Assembly: GCA_027924645.1 (NCBI GenBank)
Contig: BSBN01000860.1
Location: 6,386,001 to 6,450,000, forward strand
Length of the DNA: 64,000 nt
Direction of reading: 5' to 3'
Origin: Cunninghamia lanceolata
Lineage: Eukaryota > Streptophyta > Pinopsida > Cupressales > Cupressaceae
Shown: piece by piece, positions 53,575 to 64,000 of the stretch
How positions within the stretch are numbered: the first letter of the stretch is position 1
Layout of the letters: every line of letters begins with the position of its first letter
The notes under the pieces: generated by a model
Told to the model about the DNA's origin: nothing
Database searches by the model: none
What the model saw: the letters and a program-made list of their open reading frames with translations, nothing else
Made by a program: the position numbers and the translations under genes

Positions 53575-54708
53575 ATGGAATGGAAGAATGCAGTTCAAAC
53601 AAAGATTGATCCAGATCCCTGGATTATTCAAGTAAGGGATAATCTTGAGAGAGAGGAAGAAATAGAAGAAGAAGAAATAATTTGTATCTCTGTGTTTAAT
53701 GTGCCCAAGGAAATGTTGGCAGATAAGCCAGAAGCATACATTCCGAACTGTATTTCTATCGGGCCATATCACCATTGGAGATCCGAGCTCAAGCAAATGG
53801 AGAATTACAAGATCGCTGCTGCTCGGCGATCCCAGAAAAGAATCGACGGTCACAGATTCGACTCCGTCGTCAAGGAGGTCCGCAACTACGAGTGCCGAAT
53901 TAGGAGCTGCCATCACAAATACCTCGACTACAACGGGGAAAAGCTGGCGTGTCTCATGGCTCTGGACGCCTGCTTTGTGCTGGAGTGCATGCAATTCTTC
54001 GTGAAGCAACCTGACGAAATGAGGAATCAGCTGTTAAAAGTTTTCGACCCATTTGGCAGAAGCGCTACCCACAACGCCATAATGAGAGACGTGATGATGC
54101 TGGAAAATCAGGTACCGTTATTCCTCCTGCAGAAACTCTTGGAGATGCAGCTCGGCTCACAAGCCATGGCAGAAGAGAGCCTCCGCAATCTGGTAAGACT
54201 TGCTTTTACAGACTTGTTGCCATTTTTGTTCAGCGTGCCCGACAGTTCAAGTCTGCGTATAAAAGAGAGGAGTCACCTTCTGGAGGCGCTCTATTTCTCT
54301 CTTTTACTCTCTGCGGGAAAAGATGATCTCCACGCAAAGGGCGATGAGGACGAGGAGCAGCGGCCTTCTCCCGACAAAACAAGCGTCCCACAAGAATTGA
54401 GTTGTGAATGGAGGGCCCCACTTGCGTGGAAAGTGGGGCCCATTTGGAAATGCGCGAGTGGGTTGACACAGTGGGTGATGAAACACCCCATCCACTTCCT
54501 TTCTCTTCTGGGCAACCTGCCGGGGCCGCGCCCGTTGAAGGGTTTTTTCAAATTTCTTTCAGCAATAGACAAAGCAGAGGAAAAAAAGGAAGAGGAAAAA
54601 GGCTCCTCAGTGGAGATTCCCCCCACACGGGACGAGCTGGACATTCCCTGTGTTGCTGATTTATATCTTAATAGAGGTTGTTTTGTAATGAGCTGCCCAA
54701 AATTTTAA
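53575..54708 (+). CDS. DUF247 family protein, C-terminally truncated (copy B)
   Basis: 377 codons from ATG 53575, the same start as in copy A, to TAA 54706. Family marks are FNVPKEM (42-48), AYIPNCISIGPYHHW (54-68), a long conserved helical stretch, and MLENQVPLFLLQKL (175-188). DUF247 proteins are plant-specific, usually 400-500 residues with a membrane anchor at the C-terminus; some act in self-incompatibility or stress, but none of that can be assigned here. The protein follows the family through RDELDIP (near 360) and then ends in about 20 unrelated residues, because the sequence leaves the DUF247 gene near 54660. The region corresponding to LPKLRLDSNT onward in copy A is missing, so the anchor is lost. 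The body of the gene is distinctly GC-richer than its surroundings. It may still be expressed, but is more likely a recent pseudogene. Confidence 0.82.
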   Translation: MEWKNAVQTKIDPDPWIIQVRDNLEREEEIEEEEIICISVFNVPKEMLADKPEAYIPNCISIGPYHHWRSELKQMENYKIAAARRSQKRIDGHRFDSVVKEVRNYECRIRSCHHKYLDYNGEKLACLMALDACFVLECMQFFVKQPDEMRNQLLKVFDPFGRSATHNAIMRDVMMLENQVPLFLLQKLLEMQLGSQAMAEESLRNLVRLAFTDLLPFLFSVPDSSSLRIKERSHLLEALYFSLLLSAGKDDLHAKGDEDEEQRPSPDKTSVPQELSCEWRAPLAWKVGPIWKCASGLTQWVMKHPIHFLSLLGNLPGPRPLKGFFKFLSAIDKAEEKKEEEKGSSVEIPPTRDELDIPCVADLYLNRGCFVMSCPKF

Positions 54709-55003
54709 CCATAAACAAATAATGAAAAATCTCGAATTTAAATAAATGCATAAGTGTCACAATTTAAAATTTCCTTTTCCAAAGCCTAAATAGATTCCCC
54801 ATTTCAATTAAAAATGCCATCATTTTATCAACACATAGATATCCATGATACAAATTTACAATTATAGAATAATAAGATACAATTTGGGATTAGGACAACT
54901 ATACTTCTAATCCATTTAAAATACATGGTTAACTTTCATTTACAAATCTAGCTAACCATTAGTAAGAATGTTAAATATTTTGTTATATCCAAATATTTTG
55001 TAT
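54709..55003. other. No gene recognised
   Basis: AT-rich sequence. The last ~45 bp (54960-55003) also occurs before the related LTR at 41615. Confidence 0.6.
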
Positions 55004-55008
55004 ATTTT

Positions 55009-55275
55009 TGTTAGACATTAGTGCATGTCATAATAAATTAACATATTTATGTTAATTTATAACAAATATGTTAGTTAAATAAATTAACATTATAAATAAA
55101 TTAGTAATGTTAGTAAATTCCTTTTAGGTTAGTAGTTGGGAAGTTTCATGTAGGAGGTTAATTGGTTTGTATGGGAAATAAATGACTTTATAAACCAATA
55201 ATTGTAATAATCTTCTATGAGTGTGAGTGTGACCAATTAATATAAGTTTGAGAATTATTTTAAACCATTTCAATA
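55009..55275 (+). repeat. 5' LTR of the gag-bearing copia element
   Basis: Starts TGTTAGACATTAGTGC, ends CCATTTCAATA. Confidence 0.9.
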
Positions 55276-56309
55276 TGGTATCAGAACAAGTTCTCTATGA
55301 GACTTCTCTATAAATTTAGCCTTGCTCATAACAAGACTAAGTAGTGTAGACCATGTGTGAAAGTCTTTTCATTTGATGGCTATTTGTTTTTACTGACAAC
55401 AAAATAGTAGTGTAGGCCACATGCAATCCTTCTATCAATTGTACAAGGACAATAAAAATGGATTGAAGAAGAAAAATAATCATTTCGTCTTTCCAAAGAT
55501 ACATGCATTTGAACAATATTCTCATCTATAGAGAGGTTATCATTAGAAGATGCATTTGAATGATTATCAATGGTATTTTCATCTACAAAGGTGTTATCAT
55601 TAGAAGAGCCATTTGAACAACTATTGCCTTTAAAGTCATTGCAAATATTATTTCCAACTGCTACTAATATCATTTTCAATCCCTATAAAGCATACATGCA
55701 AAGAATAGAAATAAAACACAATAAAATTTATTTGGTGTTTCACACATTTTGGTGTTGAACCCTAGCATTGTAATTTTCATCTAATCTATTCAAAATTGGC
55801 ATGCAAGCTTTGACTCAAATTCAACATTTTCTTCTACTATTTCATCCTCTCTAATTGATGTTGCATCATACAAATGAGACTTGCAAGGCATTTTGAAGTT
55901 AGAAACAATATCTTTGAGATAAGTTTGCTAGTTTTTTCATACAAATTTTTGTGATGGTATTGCATAACCTCTTAATAGTTTATTTTTTATAAATATGTAG
56001 CACAAAGCAAGGTTTAGCGTTTACATTATTCCTAGATTAAAACATTTAATTTTTCATTGATATTTAAGAGGCTAGAAAATAATGCAAGTATACAAAGAGA
56101 ATGGTAAAAATGTAATGCGTAGTTAAATTTTTAAGGGATATTTTGTATTGGATTGATAAGGTTAATGTGTCATTTTTGTAACTAGAAATAAAATATTGAA
56201 TTTCAAATCTCAAAAAGATTGAAATAAAATTTTTGTAAGGAGATACATGAGATTATTGTAAGGATGCATTTTTGGTTGAAGCTCACATCCACCAAATTTT
56301 GTAAGGGTA

Positions 56310-57010
56310 ACATGGAGAAATTAAGCCTACTTGACAAGTTTGAGGAAAAGGAACATGACAAATTTAGATACAATTGTTATTGAGTGAAAGAGATCTTTGG
56401 GATATTGCTGGTGGTACTGTGACAAAACTAGTAGATGTTGATGAACTCCTAAAATAAAAGGTCAAAGATAAGAAAGGCTTGGCCATTATTTGTCTCAGTT
56501 TATCAAAACCCTAATTGCATCATGTGGTCTTCAAAAAATTCTCTAAATAAATGTGGAAAACGTTAAACACACTATTTGGATCTAAAGTTGATGGTTGAAA
56601 TAACCATCAGGTAAAAATTGTATAGGTTAAAAATGGAAAAAAGTGGAGATATAATATCTCACATCAACAAGTTCCATTCTTGGGTTGGTATAAATGAAGA
56701 AGTAAAGGAAAATGATTCAAAATCTATAAGTTCCTAAATAGCATGCTCAAGAATATATCCAATAAATCCAAGTTGGACAATATTATATCTACATTGCTTG
56801 ATGAAGGAAATAAGCAGTTACATGTTTTAGAGGAAGAGGAGGAGGAGGACTGTTAGTTGCACAAAACAAGCCCAACACTTCTTACAAAAAATTAAAACAT
56901 GTGACAAAGTTTAAAATGTAAATCACACATGTTTCTACTATAAAAAGCAAGGGTATGTTGTACTAAATTTCAAACAGAGAGCAAAGAGCATGAGCCCTCC
57001 TCAATGGAAA
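56310..57010 (+). pseudogene. gag: copia gag remnant
   Basis: Pieces read MEKLSLLDKFEEKEHDKF, then DIISHINKFHSW and, near 56930, CFYYKKQGYVVLNFKQR. The last is a CCHC zinc knuckle (CxxCxxxGHxxxxC pattern) with its second Cys, its His and its last Cys replaced. Multiple stops and frameshifts occur. It would bind RNA in copia particles; here it is dead. Confidence 0.75.
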
Positions 57011-57159
57011 GATACAAGACAAGGTCATGATAATTCAAGAAAAGGAAACACACCTCTAGTGATGAAGAATTTGCTCATCAAAGTGACGAAGAATATTTGT
57101 AATAAATATTTCTTTGTATCCAGCACTAAGGGGACATGGCAAGCAGGGGGAGGAGCGAA

Positions 57160-57432
57160 TGTTAGAAATTAGTGCATGTCATAATAAATTAACATATTAA
57201 TGTTAATTTATAATAATAAATGTTAGTTATATAAAATAACATTGCAAATATTAGTAATGTTAATAAATTCTTTTTAGGTTAGTTGTTGGGAAGTTTCATG
57301 TAGGAAGTTAATTGATTTGTACATGAATTAATGGCTTTATAAGCCAACACTTGTAATCATCTTTTGTGAATGTGAGTGTGAGTCGTGACTGATTAATATA
57401 AGTTTGAGAGTTGTCTCAAACCAGTTTCAATA
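57160..57432 (+). repeat. 3' LTR of the gag-bearing copia element
   Basis: Starts TGTTAGAAATTAGTGC, ends CCAGTTTCAATA, followed by the target duplicate. Confidence 0.9.
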
Positions 57433-57437
57433 ATTTT

Positions 57438-58217
57438 ACATTTTTAATCTTGACTAGAAGTCTTCAAAACTTTAAGTAAAGCAGTGTTAAGAATAGACAA
57501 AAGCAATCCCCACAATCAGTCAATGCAATCTTTACAATTTTAGGTCATATTAAATTCAGATGTCAACTATTTTTGAATGATTTCGGACATAAACAAAGAT
57601 TCAAAAAATTATGAAGTAACAAATTTATATATTCATCTAAATTTACAAATATATAAGAATGCCTATCCTCAAACCAAATTCCCATTGTTAAAAAATAGAA
57701 TTATGGAAAACTTCTGTTTTGGTCTAAATAATTTTTAAAAAATTACACATAGCCATTTTATAGTAGAGGTCCAGTCTCAAAAACAGAAATATAAAAAATT
57801 GCAATAGAAACTAGTGATAAATTTAGGAATATAAAGTTAGCGGCTAATATAGTGGACTATTTTTCGTAAAAATATTTCCTATATTTGGAGACATTTGTAA
57901 ATAAATATTTGACTCCAATTAGCATTTTTAAAAAATAGTGAAATAGTTGGCAAAGACAATATATAGTATTAATACAAGATAAGAAAAAAATAAAAGGAAC
58001 AAACATTTTACTGGTTATATTATTAAGAAGTATTTTTTGTTCTTATCCATGCAGCTATATGAAAATAGATTTTATAATGATGCAATTGACAGAATTACAG
58101 AAACACAAACTTAGAGAGAACTCTTTAGTTTTGAGCCTCTAATGACTGAATTATTTGTAGGCCTTGCTAATACATATTTGAAAAGCACGTATGTAGTGAT
58201 AAGATGTTTGAAGGAAG
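57438..58217. other. No gene recognised
   Basis: AT-rich sequence without frames, repeats or motifs that stand out. Confidence 0.5.
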
Positions 58218-58451
58218 AGTCTGACAAATAAGGTTTTATTGATGGGAGTTTACTTCTGAAGTTATGTGCAGGCAGCAGCTTTCAGATGCCAATTTTGTTA
58301 CAGAACAGCACTTTTCTTGCTGCTGAAGGTTTTATTCATGGGAAAAGTCTGACAAATAAGGTTTTATTCATGGGATTTTACTTCTGAAGTTATGTGCAGG
58401 CAGCAGCTTTCAGATGTCAATTTTGTAACAGAACAGCACTTTTCTTGCTGC
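58218..58451. repeat. Tandem duplication, 128 bp x ~1.8
   Basis: AGTCTGACAAATAAGG starts both units (58218 and 58346). Both contain GTGCAGGCAGCAGCTTTCAG and CAGCACTTTTCTTGCTGC. Confidence 0.92.
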
Positions 58452-59366
58452 CCCGCACATGTATGAGTACAAGTACCTGCCAAGCCGATAATAAGAAGAA
58501 ATGCACACATCTTATTTGCATATGCAAAATAATCTATGTAAAGAAAATATACATTGAATGTACTCTGTGGTAATTAATACCAGTAGACACAAATGCGTTG
58601 GAGGGTTAGAAATGTTCTCTGCGCTGGGTCATATTGCCAAACGTATAAGGATGCAGTGGACGGACACAAATGCAGGCTACGATCATGTTCGAAGAAAAAT
58701 TCTCCCTGGGTATAAAGAAATTTCATTTTGAGGTGTGTACACAAAATACCTGCGTAAACAGGTGTACAGAAGAAGACTAAAGATAAAAACTTACTATTTT
58801 TTTTTGGTGATGAATATTATTCTCTACTGTCTTTAATTATTCCTTAGCTTTCTTGTACAAAATGGATCAACACTCGTCAGAGGCATTTTCGTGGATGGAA
58901 ACATCACGGGCGGCGGCAGCGGCTATACTATCGACATCACGGGCCTCATACGATTAAATCATGACGGAGGATTATACTGTTGATGGGACGTTTGGCTCGT
59001 GCGGAAGTTTTTTAAAATTCCGGACCATAAAAAGTCATTTGCCGTCTATTTTCATCCGGTGAGTTGTGAAATTTGCTTCGATGGCACTTTTGACTTTTAA
59101 CGTTTCGTCTTTTATCTGTTTTTTCCGTTTTCTGTTTCATTTCGGTTTCCATTTCCCTCGTTCGCATGACACCATGTTAACATGCCATACATGTCAATAC
59201 CAAGTTCATTTTTAAAAAATTTGCCGCTCAATCAATTACTAGCAATGACACTTAATATGCAATGGGTACATATTTTTATTAGAAGAAATACCTAAAACTA
59301 TTTCATAGAAGACACCGGTAAACTCTTGCTTTGCAATATTAGTTGAAAATGTTTTACCATAAACTT
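58452..59366. other. Unrecognised, with a GC-richer island
   Basis: 58860-59170 is less AT-rich than its surroundings (GGAAACATCACGGGCGGCGG, GGCATTTTCGTGG). It may be the edge of a decayed gene or a promoter, but no protein similarity was recognised. Confidence 0.35.
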
Positions 59367-59437
59367 AAAACATAACACAGTAAGGAAAAATTGAACAACA
59401 GTAAAACATAACACAGTAAGGAAAAATTGAACAACTG
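59367..59437. repeat. Tandem duplication, 35 bp x 2
   Basis: AAAACATAACACAGTAAGGA followed by AAAATTGAACAAC occurs twice, at about 59367 and 59402. Confidence 0.92.
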
Positions 59438-62400
59438 CATCTTACCGTGCCCTATATCATTCTTCCTACCTCATTCCAACAAGGAAATGTAGGAAGAATG
59501 GTACATGCTAAAACAATTTCATGGAAGCCACAAGTTAACTTCAAGATTTTACTCTCAAACTTGAAAGGCATTCAAATGGTAGTGTAAAGTCTTGTGCATG
59601 TGCGACAAAGAAATCTACCAACTTAATGTGAACAGTTGGGGAGCGAACTTCAAGTGTAACCATGCACAATTTTGCAAAATGCTTCCATGCATTCGCAGCT
59701 TGCCATACCCCAAAGGAAAGAGCAAGTGTAATTAGAAAGGTTCTTAATAAATAATACTATAGGTCATGGAGTTTATTTGCACTTTCATTCAAAACGGACC
59801 ATTGAATTAACCCCACCCTCAACAAGTCTGCCAATAGATGGAATGAGTATAATTTTTAATTGATTGGAAAATTACAATGAAATTTAGACATTATTTTTTG
59901 TGGCAATAAAAGTCATTGAACATAGTGTGTAGTGAGAGGGGGGAAATACATTGTTCGTTAAGTTTCTAATAATCTAACATTGATATTGTGTGTAAACAAT
60001 CCTCCCCCTTCCTCCTGAGGGAGAGATATGTACTATCTTGTATATGGACATATCACTTGTAGCTAAAACTTAGGGAGGTATATAGATCTACATAACGCCA
60101 CACCTACAAATTTCTAGCAATTGTGACACCCTAATGATCAATATATCTGATGTGAAATGATGTTCTTTCGAGTGTTAGACCATGGGATTTATGGATTTTC
60201 AAAGGTCACATCAGTATGAGTGCGAGTTGGTGATGACTACCCTGAGTAAACAAAACAATTGGGAAATTTTTTGACAAATCAATGACAACATGAAGCAAAG
60301 GATTCGTGAATTGCACAACGCGATTGTCATCTCAATATTTAAATTATTTCCAATGCTTTCTTATGCCTTTCACCTCAAGTTATATTCTATTAATTGATAT
60401 ATCTCACCATTATAACATTTTGAAATGTGTAAAATGAGGAAATTCAAATCCTCAGAAAAATATTATGGATATCTGCATGAGTGTACAAACTTAAAAACCT
60501 TATGACTTCACCATTCTTACATCCTCTTTTGAAAGATCTACCAAATTTAGGACTTGAACCACTCAAAAGAGAAAGTTTATAATTGTAAAGGTGAAAATTT
60601 TATACTTTATATTTTTTTTTTTTATTTGGGTTAAGTTTGACTTTGTTGCCCTTTATGAAATGACAAATGTATAAATGGCATGATTTCTTCAAAATATGAC
60701 ACTTAGTTCTAATTTGTGTTAATCTCATTTGCACTCATTCATATGGGGCCATTCTTGATCCTTAGTTTATCCATTTCTTGTACAAGTTTAGGTCTTAATC
60801 CTCATCTCATTTGCACTCATTCTTGATCCTTAATGTGTCCATTGGTTGTGGGTTCAATTCCTTATGGTGTAAGAAATTTGAACAAAAGAGTGGAACAATG
60901 TGATTGTCTTTGATTTTTTGTATGTTTTATTGCATCAACAGGCACACCCTTTAGACTTACTTGATTAGCACTTATGATTAGCTATGATTGAGATAAAATA
61001 TTGTAGTGAACACCAAACTCTAACGATCAATTACCTTGATGTCTAATGACACTTTGTCAAGTGTAAGACCCTAGGATTTATGGATTGTTTAAGCTCGTGC
61101 CATCTTTAGTGGGAGTTGTAGTGATCACCATGAGTCACATAAACAATTGGCACAAGGTGTGGTTATGCATATCCCAAGGTGGACTGACATATTAGTGCAA
61201 ATGAGAGTAAGACATATTAGAATTAAGTGTCATATTTCAAAGAAATCATGCCGCTTATACATTTTTCATTGCATAAAGGACAACAAATTCAAAGTGAACC
61301 CAAAATAAACAATATTAAGTCCATTAAACAATTAAATTTGATGCTCAATGTTATTTTTGGCTACTATTATAGTAGATGAAGAGTGCAACTTAAACGTTTC
61401 AAAGATCAAGGGGACATATATAACTTTTGAGTGGTGATTTTTCAGCTACTTAGAAGAAAAGGGATTTGATTATCTCGTATTCAATTGAGTAGGGGAGCAT
61501 GTTCTATTTTCCTAAGTGGGGATTTGAAATGGTGGTGGATAATTTTTTTTGGAGTAGATGAAACATGAAGTGAGATGGAGGCAATGTAGAAAGTAGTGAA
61601 GACCATGTCCAAATGCTATAGTTTTACATTATAATATATTACAATTCCAAAACTAATCAATTTGTATGTGAACGCATACACTAAAATATACATGCATATG
61701 TAAAAACAAACATGTATTTTAAAAAACACCCACATAATATTAAAAAAACCTAATATCTCTTCAATGATTATTGGTATAGTTGACATTCAACAAGATTTTC
61801 TTATAGTTGTATATGACGCCTTGATCCTAATCTAACATTATAGCTATGTCTATACCAATGTCATGAGTTCTACTAAAACCTTATTTTATAATCTACTATC
61901 ATCTAACATTAGAATCATTAGTGAATTAGAATATATTATTATTGTGATTGCTTTATAATTGTAAAGGAAAATATAATTACTTAAGGGGATATCTAGGTTA
62001 ATTAATCCTATGGGCAACTATCTACTAGAGGATTGAAAGTGTCTCTAACTTTCTAGAACTTTAAAACATATTCTAATTGTAATAGATAGCAAAATTGTAA
62101 TTGCAAGTTAAAAAAATGTTTTTAAGTCTCTTTTTAGGTTAGTATGTTTTAATAGTTAATAGTTAATAGTTTAAGATAAGATTGAAAATGAGGACTTGAG
62201 CTTATCATGTTCTACAAAGATTGGAGACAATATTAGAGTGCTTACGCCCAATGTAGGAGGGTTCATTGTCATAACAAATGCATCTTCTACCTTGAAATTT
62301 TCTGACCCAAGGTCGAGGCATTCAAATCAATGCTAGAGTAATTACATATCTAAAAAATAAATATGTATTAATTGAAGTGCTTTGTTGTATTGAGAATAAT

Positions 62401-62463
62401 GATTTATCCTATAAAATGAAATAATTTTGATGATTGAATAATTCATACTTGCAATGGTTAATC
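59438..62463. other. No gene recognised; one diverged dispersed repeat
   Basis: Mostly AT-rich. 60118-60262 and 61018-61152 are diverged relatives in the same orientation (shared GGATTTATGGATT, ACACCCTAATGATCAATATA-like and GTGATGACTACCCTGAGT-like text), suggesting an old repeat. Nothing else was seen. Confidence 0.5.
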
Positions 62464-62679
62464 AGATAACTTATAGATGTTAGAGAATACAAAATGAAAT
62501 AAAATTTTATTTCATTTCATTCATTTCTGTTCAATATCTTCGTCCTCTAAGTTGTCTTTATTGAAACCTATAGATAACTTATAGATGTTAGAGAATACAA
62601 AATGAAATAAAATTTTATTTCATTTCATTCATTTCTGTTCAATATCTTCGTCCTCTAAGTTGTCTTTATTGAAACCTAT
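62464..62679. repeat. Tandem duplication, 108 bp x 2
   Basis: Both units start AGATAACTTATAGATGTTAG, at 62464 and 62572, and appear identical. Each holds an internal palindrome around AAATGAAATAAAATTTTATT. The duplication is recent. Confidence 0.95.
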
Positions 62680-62734
62680 ATCTATACTTAAGTCAAAAAA
62701 TACTTCTGTATTTCTAAGTCACAAAATACTTCTG

Positions 62735-62812
62735 TAGAAATACCTCCTCATAAGGTATTCCGTGAGATCTTCTTCATCAAAATCTCGAAGAGAATGCATT
62801 TCGATAGCCATA
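62735..62812 (-). other. Possible minus-strand exon
   Basis: On the minus strand 62811-62740 reads MAIEMHSLRDFDEEDLTEYL. It has clean coding-like composition but there is no wider support. Weak. Confidence 0.2.
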
Positions 62813-63372
62813 ACACAATTGGTCTTTAGGGGGGAAATATAAGATCCTCACTCACTAAAGATTATAGTAAAACTAAAGCTATTCTAAAGCTTTAAGCAAG
62901 TGTTTGTCTGAAAAACAAATATTGGAGTGATTTTGAAGTGAGGAAAAGGACAAAAGAAGTGCAGACAACAATTAATAACAATAATGGTTTGAGGAGGATG
63001 ACAACTTTCAGAGGGCGACGGGGTTCATATGGAGGTAGAGTAGTAAGATAATAATGAGAGAGCTATCAATTATGATGTGTAAAATTACTGCATGGCCCAT
63101 TCAAAGCTTGTGGTGATATTGGATTTTCTCTGGAACCTTGTGGTTGTTGTTGTTTCCATTGCAGTTTTGGCTTGTAGTGTGAATGAGAGGCCGTCTTTGC
63201 CCCTCAACATTTGGATTGTGGGATATATTCTTCAGTGCTTTCTGCGTATGACTTAATGTGCAATATAAATTCAACACAACTAGATTTTTACAATCTTCCA
63301 TCAAACACAGAGACATTGCTAGATGAATAAAGTTGTAAGAAGTAAATGATTTGTAAAACTTAAATGCAGTGC

Positions 63373-63573
63373 TTATCCCACAAAATTCTGGTGGCTTTTT
63401 AAAAATATCTGACAAATTAAAAGAAAACGGTCTGACACATGTTCAGGGACTGAATTCCAGGTGTCACTTGAGAATGAAGTACTAGACACATGCAGCAAGG
63501 CCACCAATACAATCAATCTAAAATCCGAAGCAGATGATAACATTTTCACAAACAGATAAAAAAAATAATCCAA
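63373..63573 (-). other. Short frame with a signal-peptide-like start, uncertain
   Basis: Within this 66-codon minus-strand frame an internal Met begins MLSSASDFRLIVLVALLHVS, a hydrophobic core followed by small residues as in a secretion signal. No family is recognised and there is no splice or promoter evidence. It may be chance. Confidence 0.2.
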
Positions 63574-63619
63574 AGTTTATTGTAGTGTGCATAAAACTGC
63601 AGCTATTAAGAGTTATAAC

Positions 63620-63672
63620 AGTTGTTTGTAGCCATGAATCTTTATATTGTCATCCTTCATAATCTCAGCCTG
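63620..63672 (-). other. Possible last exon of a minus-strand gene entering from the right
   Basis: On the minus strand an acceptor-like TTTGCTGGTGCAG is followed by codons reading AEIMKDDNIKIHGYKQLL and a stop. The preceding exon might lie near 63900-64000 (containing IIMADKGFNGSMHLTS), partly outside the window. Identity unknown. Confidence 0.3.
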
Positions 63673-64000
63673 CACCAGCAAAATAACAAGCATCATTGTG
63701 AGCAAATGCATGTCTAATACACATTAACATAAACCATGCATAAACATACCTATTTAAAAAAGCATATGTAACAAACCATTGTAGTGGGGTTTGAAACCTA
63801 AATAGCTGCTAATTCCATCAGAACATGAATGTAAGTGATGAAAGTTTCAGAATAGGAAGTTTATATTCCCCTTTCACAACACAACAAAGTTATTTGTAGA
63901 GTGCAGAGAAAATAACATAGCTTGTCAAGTGCATAGAGCCGTTGAATCCTTTGTCAGCCATGATAATGTCTGAGTACGCCAACAAGAAAACTAGAATCAC

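Larger units (their letters stand above)
55009..57432 (+). mobile_element. Non-autonomous copia element with gag remnant, complete
   Basis: LTRs at 55009-55275 and 57160-57432 (267 and 273 bp) are flanked by ATTTT (55004-55008 and 57433-57437). The primer site TGGTATCAGAAC starts at 55276. The polypurine tract GCAGGGGGAGGAGCGAA precedes the 3' LTR. The interior has only a decayed gag and no pol. The first ~1.05 kb is duplicated at 41566-42742. Confidence 0.93.

Noticed and set aside
54230..54659. Antisense proteins across the DUF247 gene
   Set aside because: Mirror frames of a GC-rich coding region; the sense frame has clear family motifs.

Overview
The window looks like nuclear DNA of a large-genome seed plant, probably a gymnosperm. 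It is AT-rich, almost gene-free, packed with decayed and nested transposons, and it carries DUF247, B3 and PPR gene fragments. The organism is an inference; no rRNA, tRNA, organellar or bacterial feature was seen. The only long, nearly intact host reading frame is a C-terminally truncated DUF247 gene at 53575-54708.

Layout. (1) 1-2575 is copy A of an old local duplication ending in a broken DUF247 gene, followed by an L1-type LINE remnant (2570-4680, minus). (2) 4900-40429 is a three-level nest. Copia-type LTRs at 4900-5299 and 40057-40429 share a 5-bp target duplication (ATCTT), so they appear to be the two ends of one element. Inside lies a DNA transposon with terminal inverted repeats near 5379 and 39601. 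It holds a transposase-like gene (12819-15831, plus), a spliced minus-strand gene (37209-39290), about 2.5 kb of degenerate TTTAGGG-like DNA, a four-fold tandem B3 exon capture and a ~355-bp tandem array. That array is split by a complete 16.6-kb Ty3/Gypsy element (18082-34646, duplication AGATG). (3) 40435-44345 holds a ~200-bp tandem repeat, a partial non-autonomous copia element and unrecognised sequence. (4) 44346-54708 is copy B of the duplication, interrupted by a 4.2-kb apparent solo LTR (44405-48568, duplication GAATG) and a 2.2-kb non-autonomous copia element (48891-51099, duplication GGTTC). Copy A keeps both empty sites. (5) 55009-57432 is another non-autonomous copia element (duplication ATTTT) with a decayed gag. 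(6) 57438-64000 is mostly unrecognised, with small tandem duplications and possible minus-strand exons at the right edge.

The most striking feature is that both giant LTRs carry gene-sized cargo upstream of their apparent promoters. The Gypsy LTRs (~5.15 kb each) contain a ~1,060-codon frame outside gag-pol, and the solo LTR contains a decayed PPR gene. Many internal stops fit C-to-T decay at CAG or CGA codons, as expected for methylated silenced repeats. For the Gypsy LTR frame this can be read directly by comparing the two LTRs.
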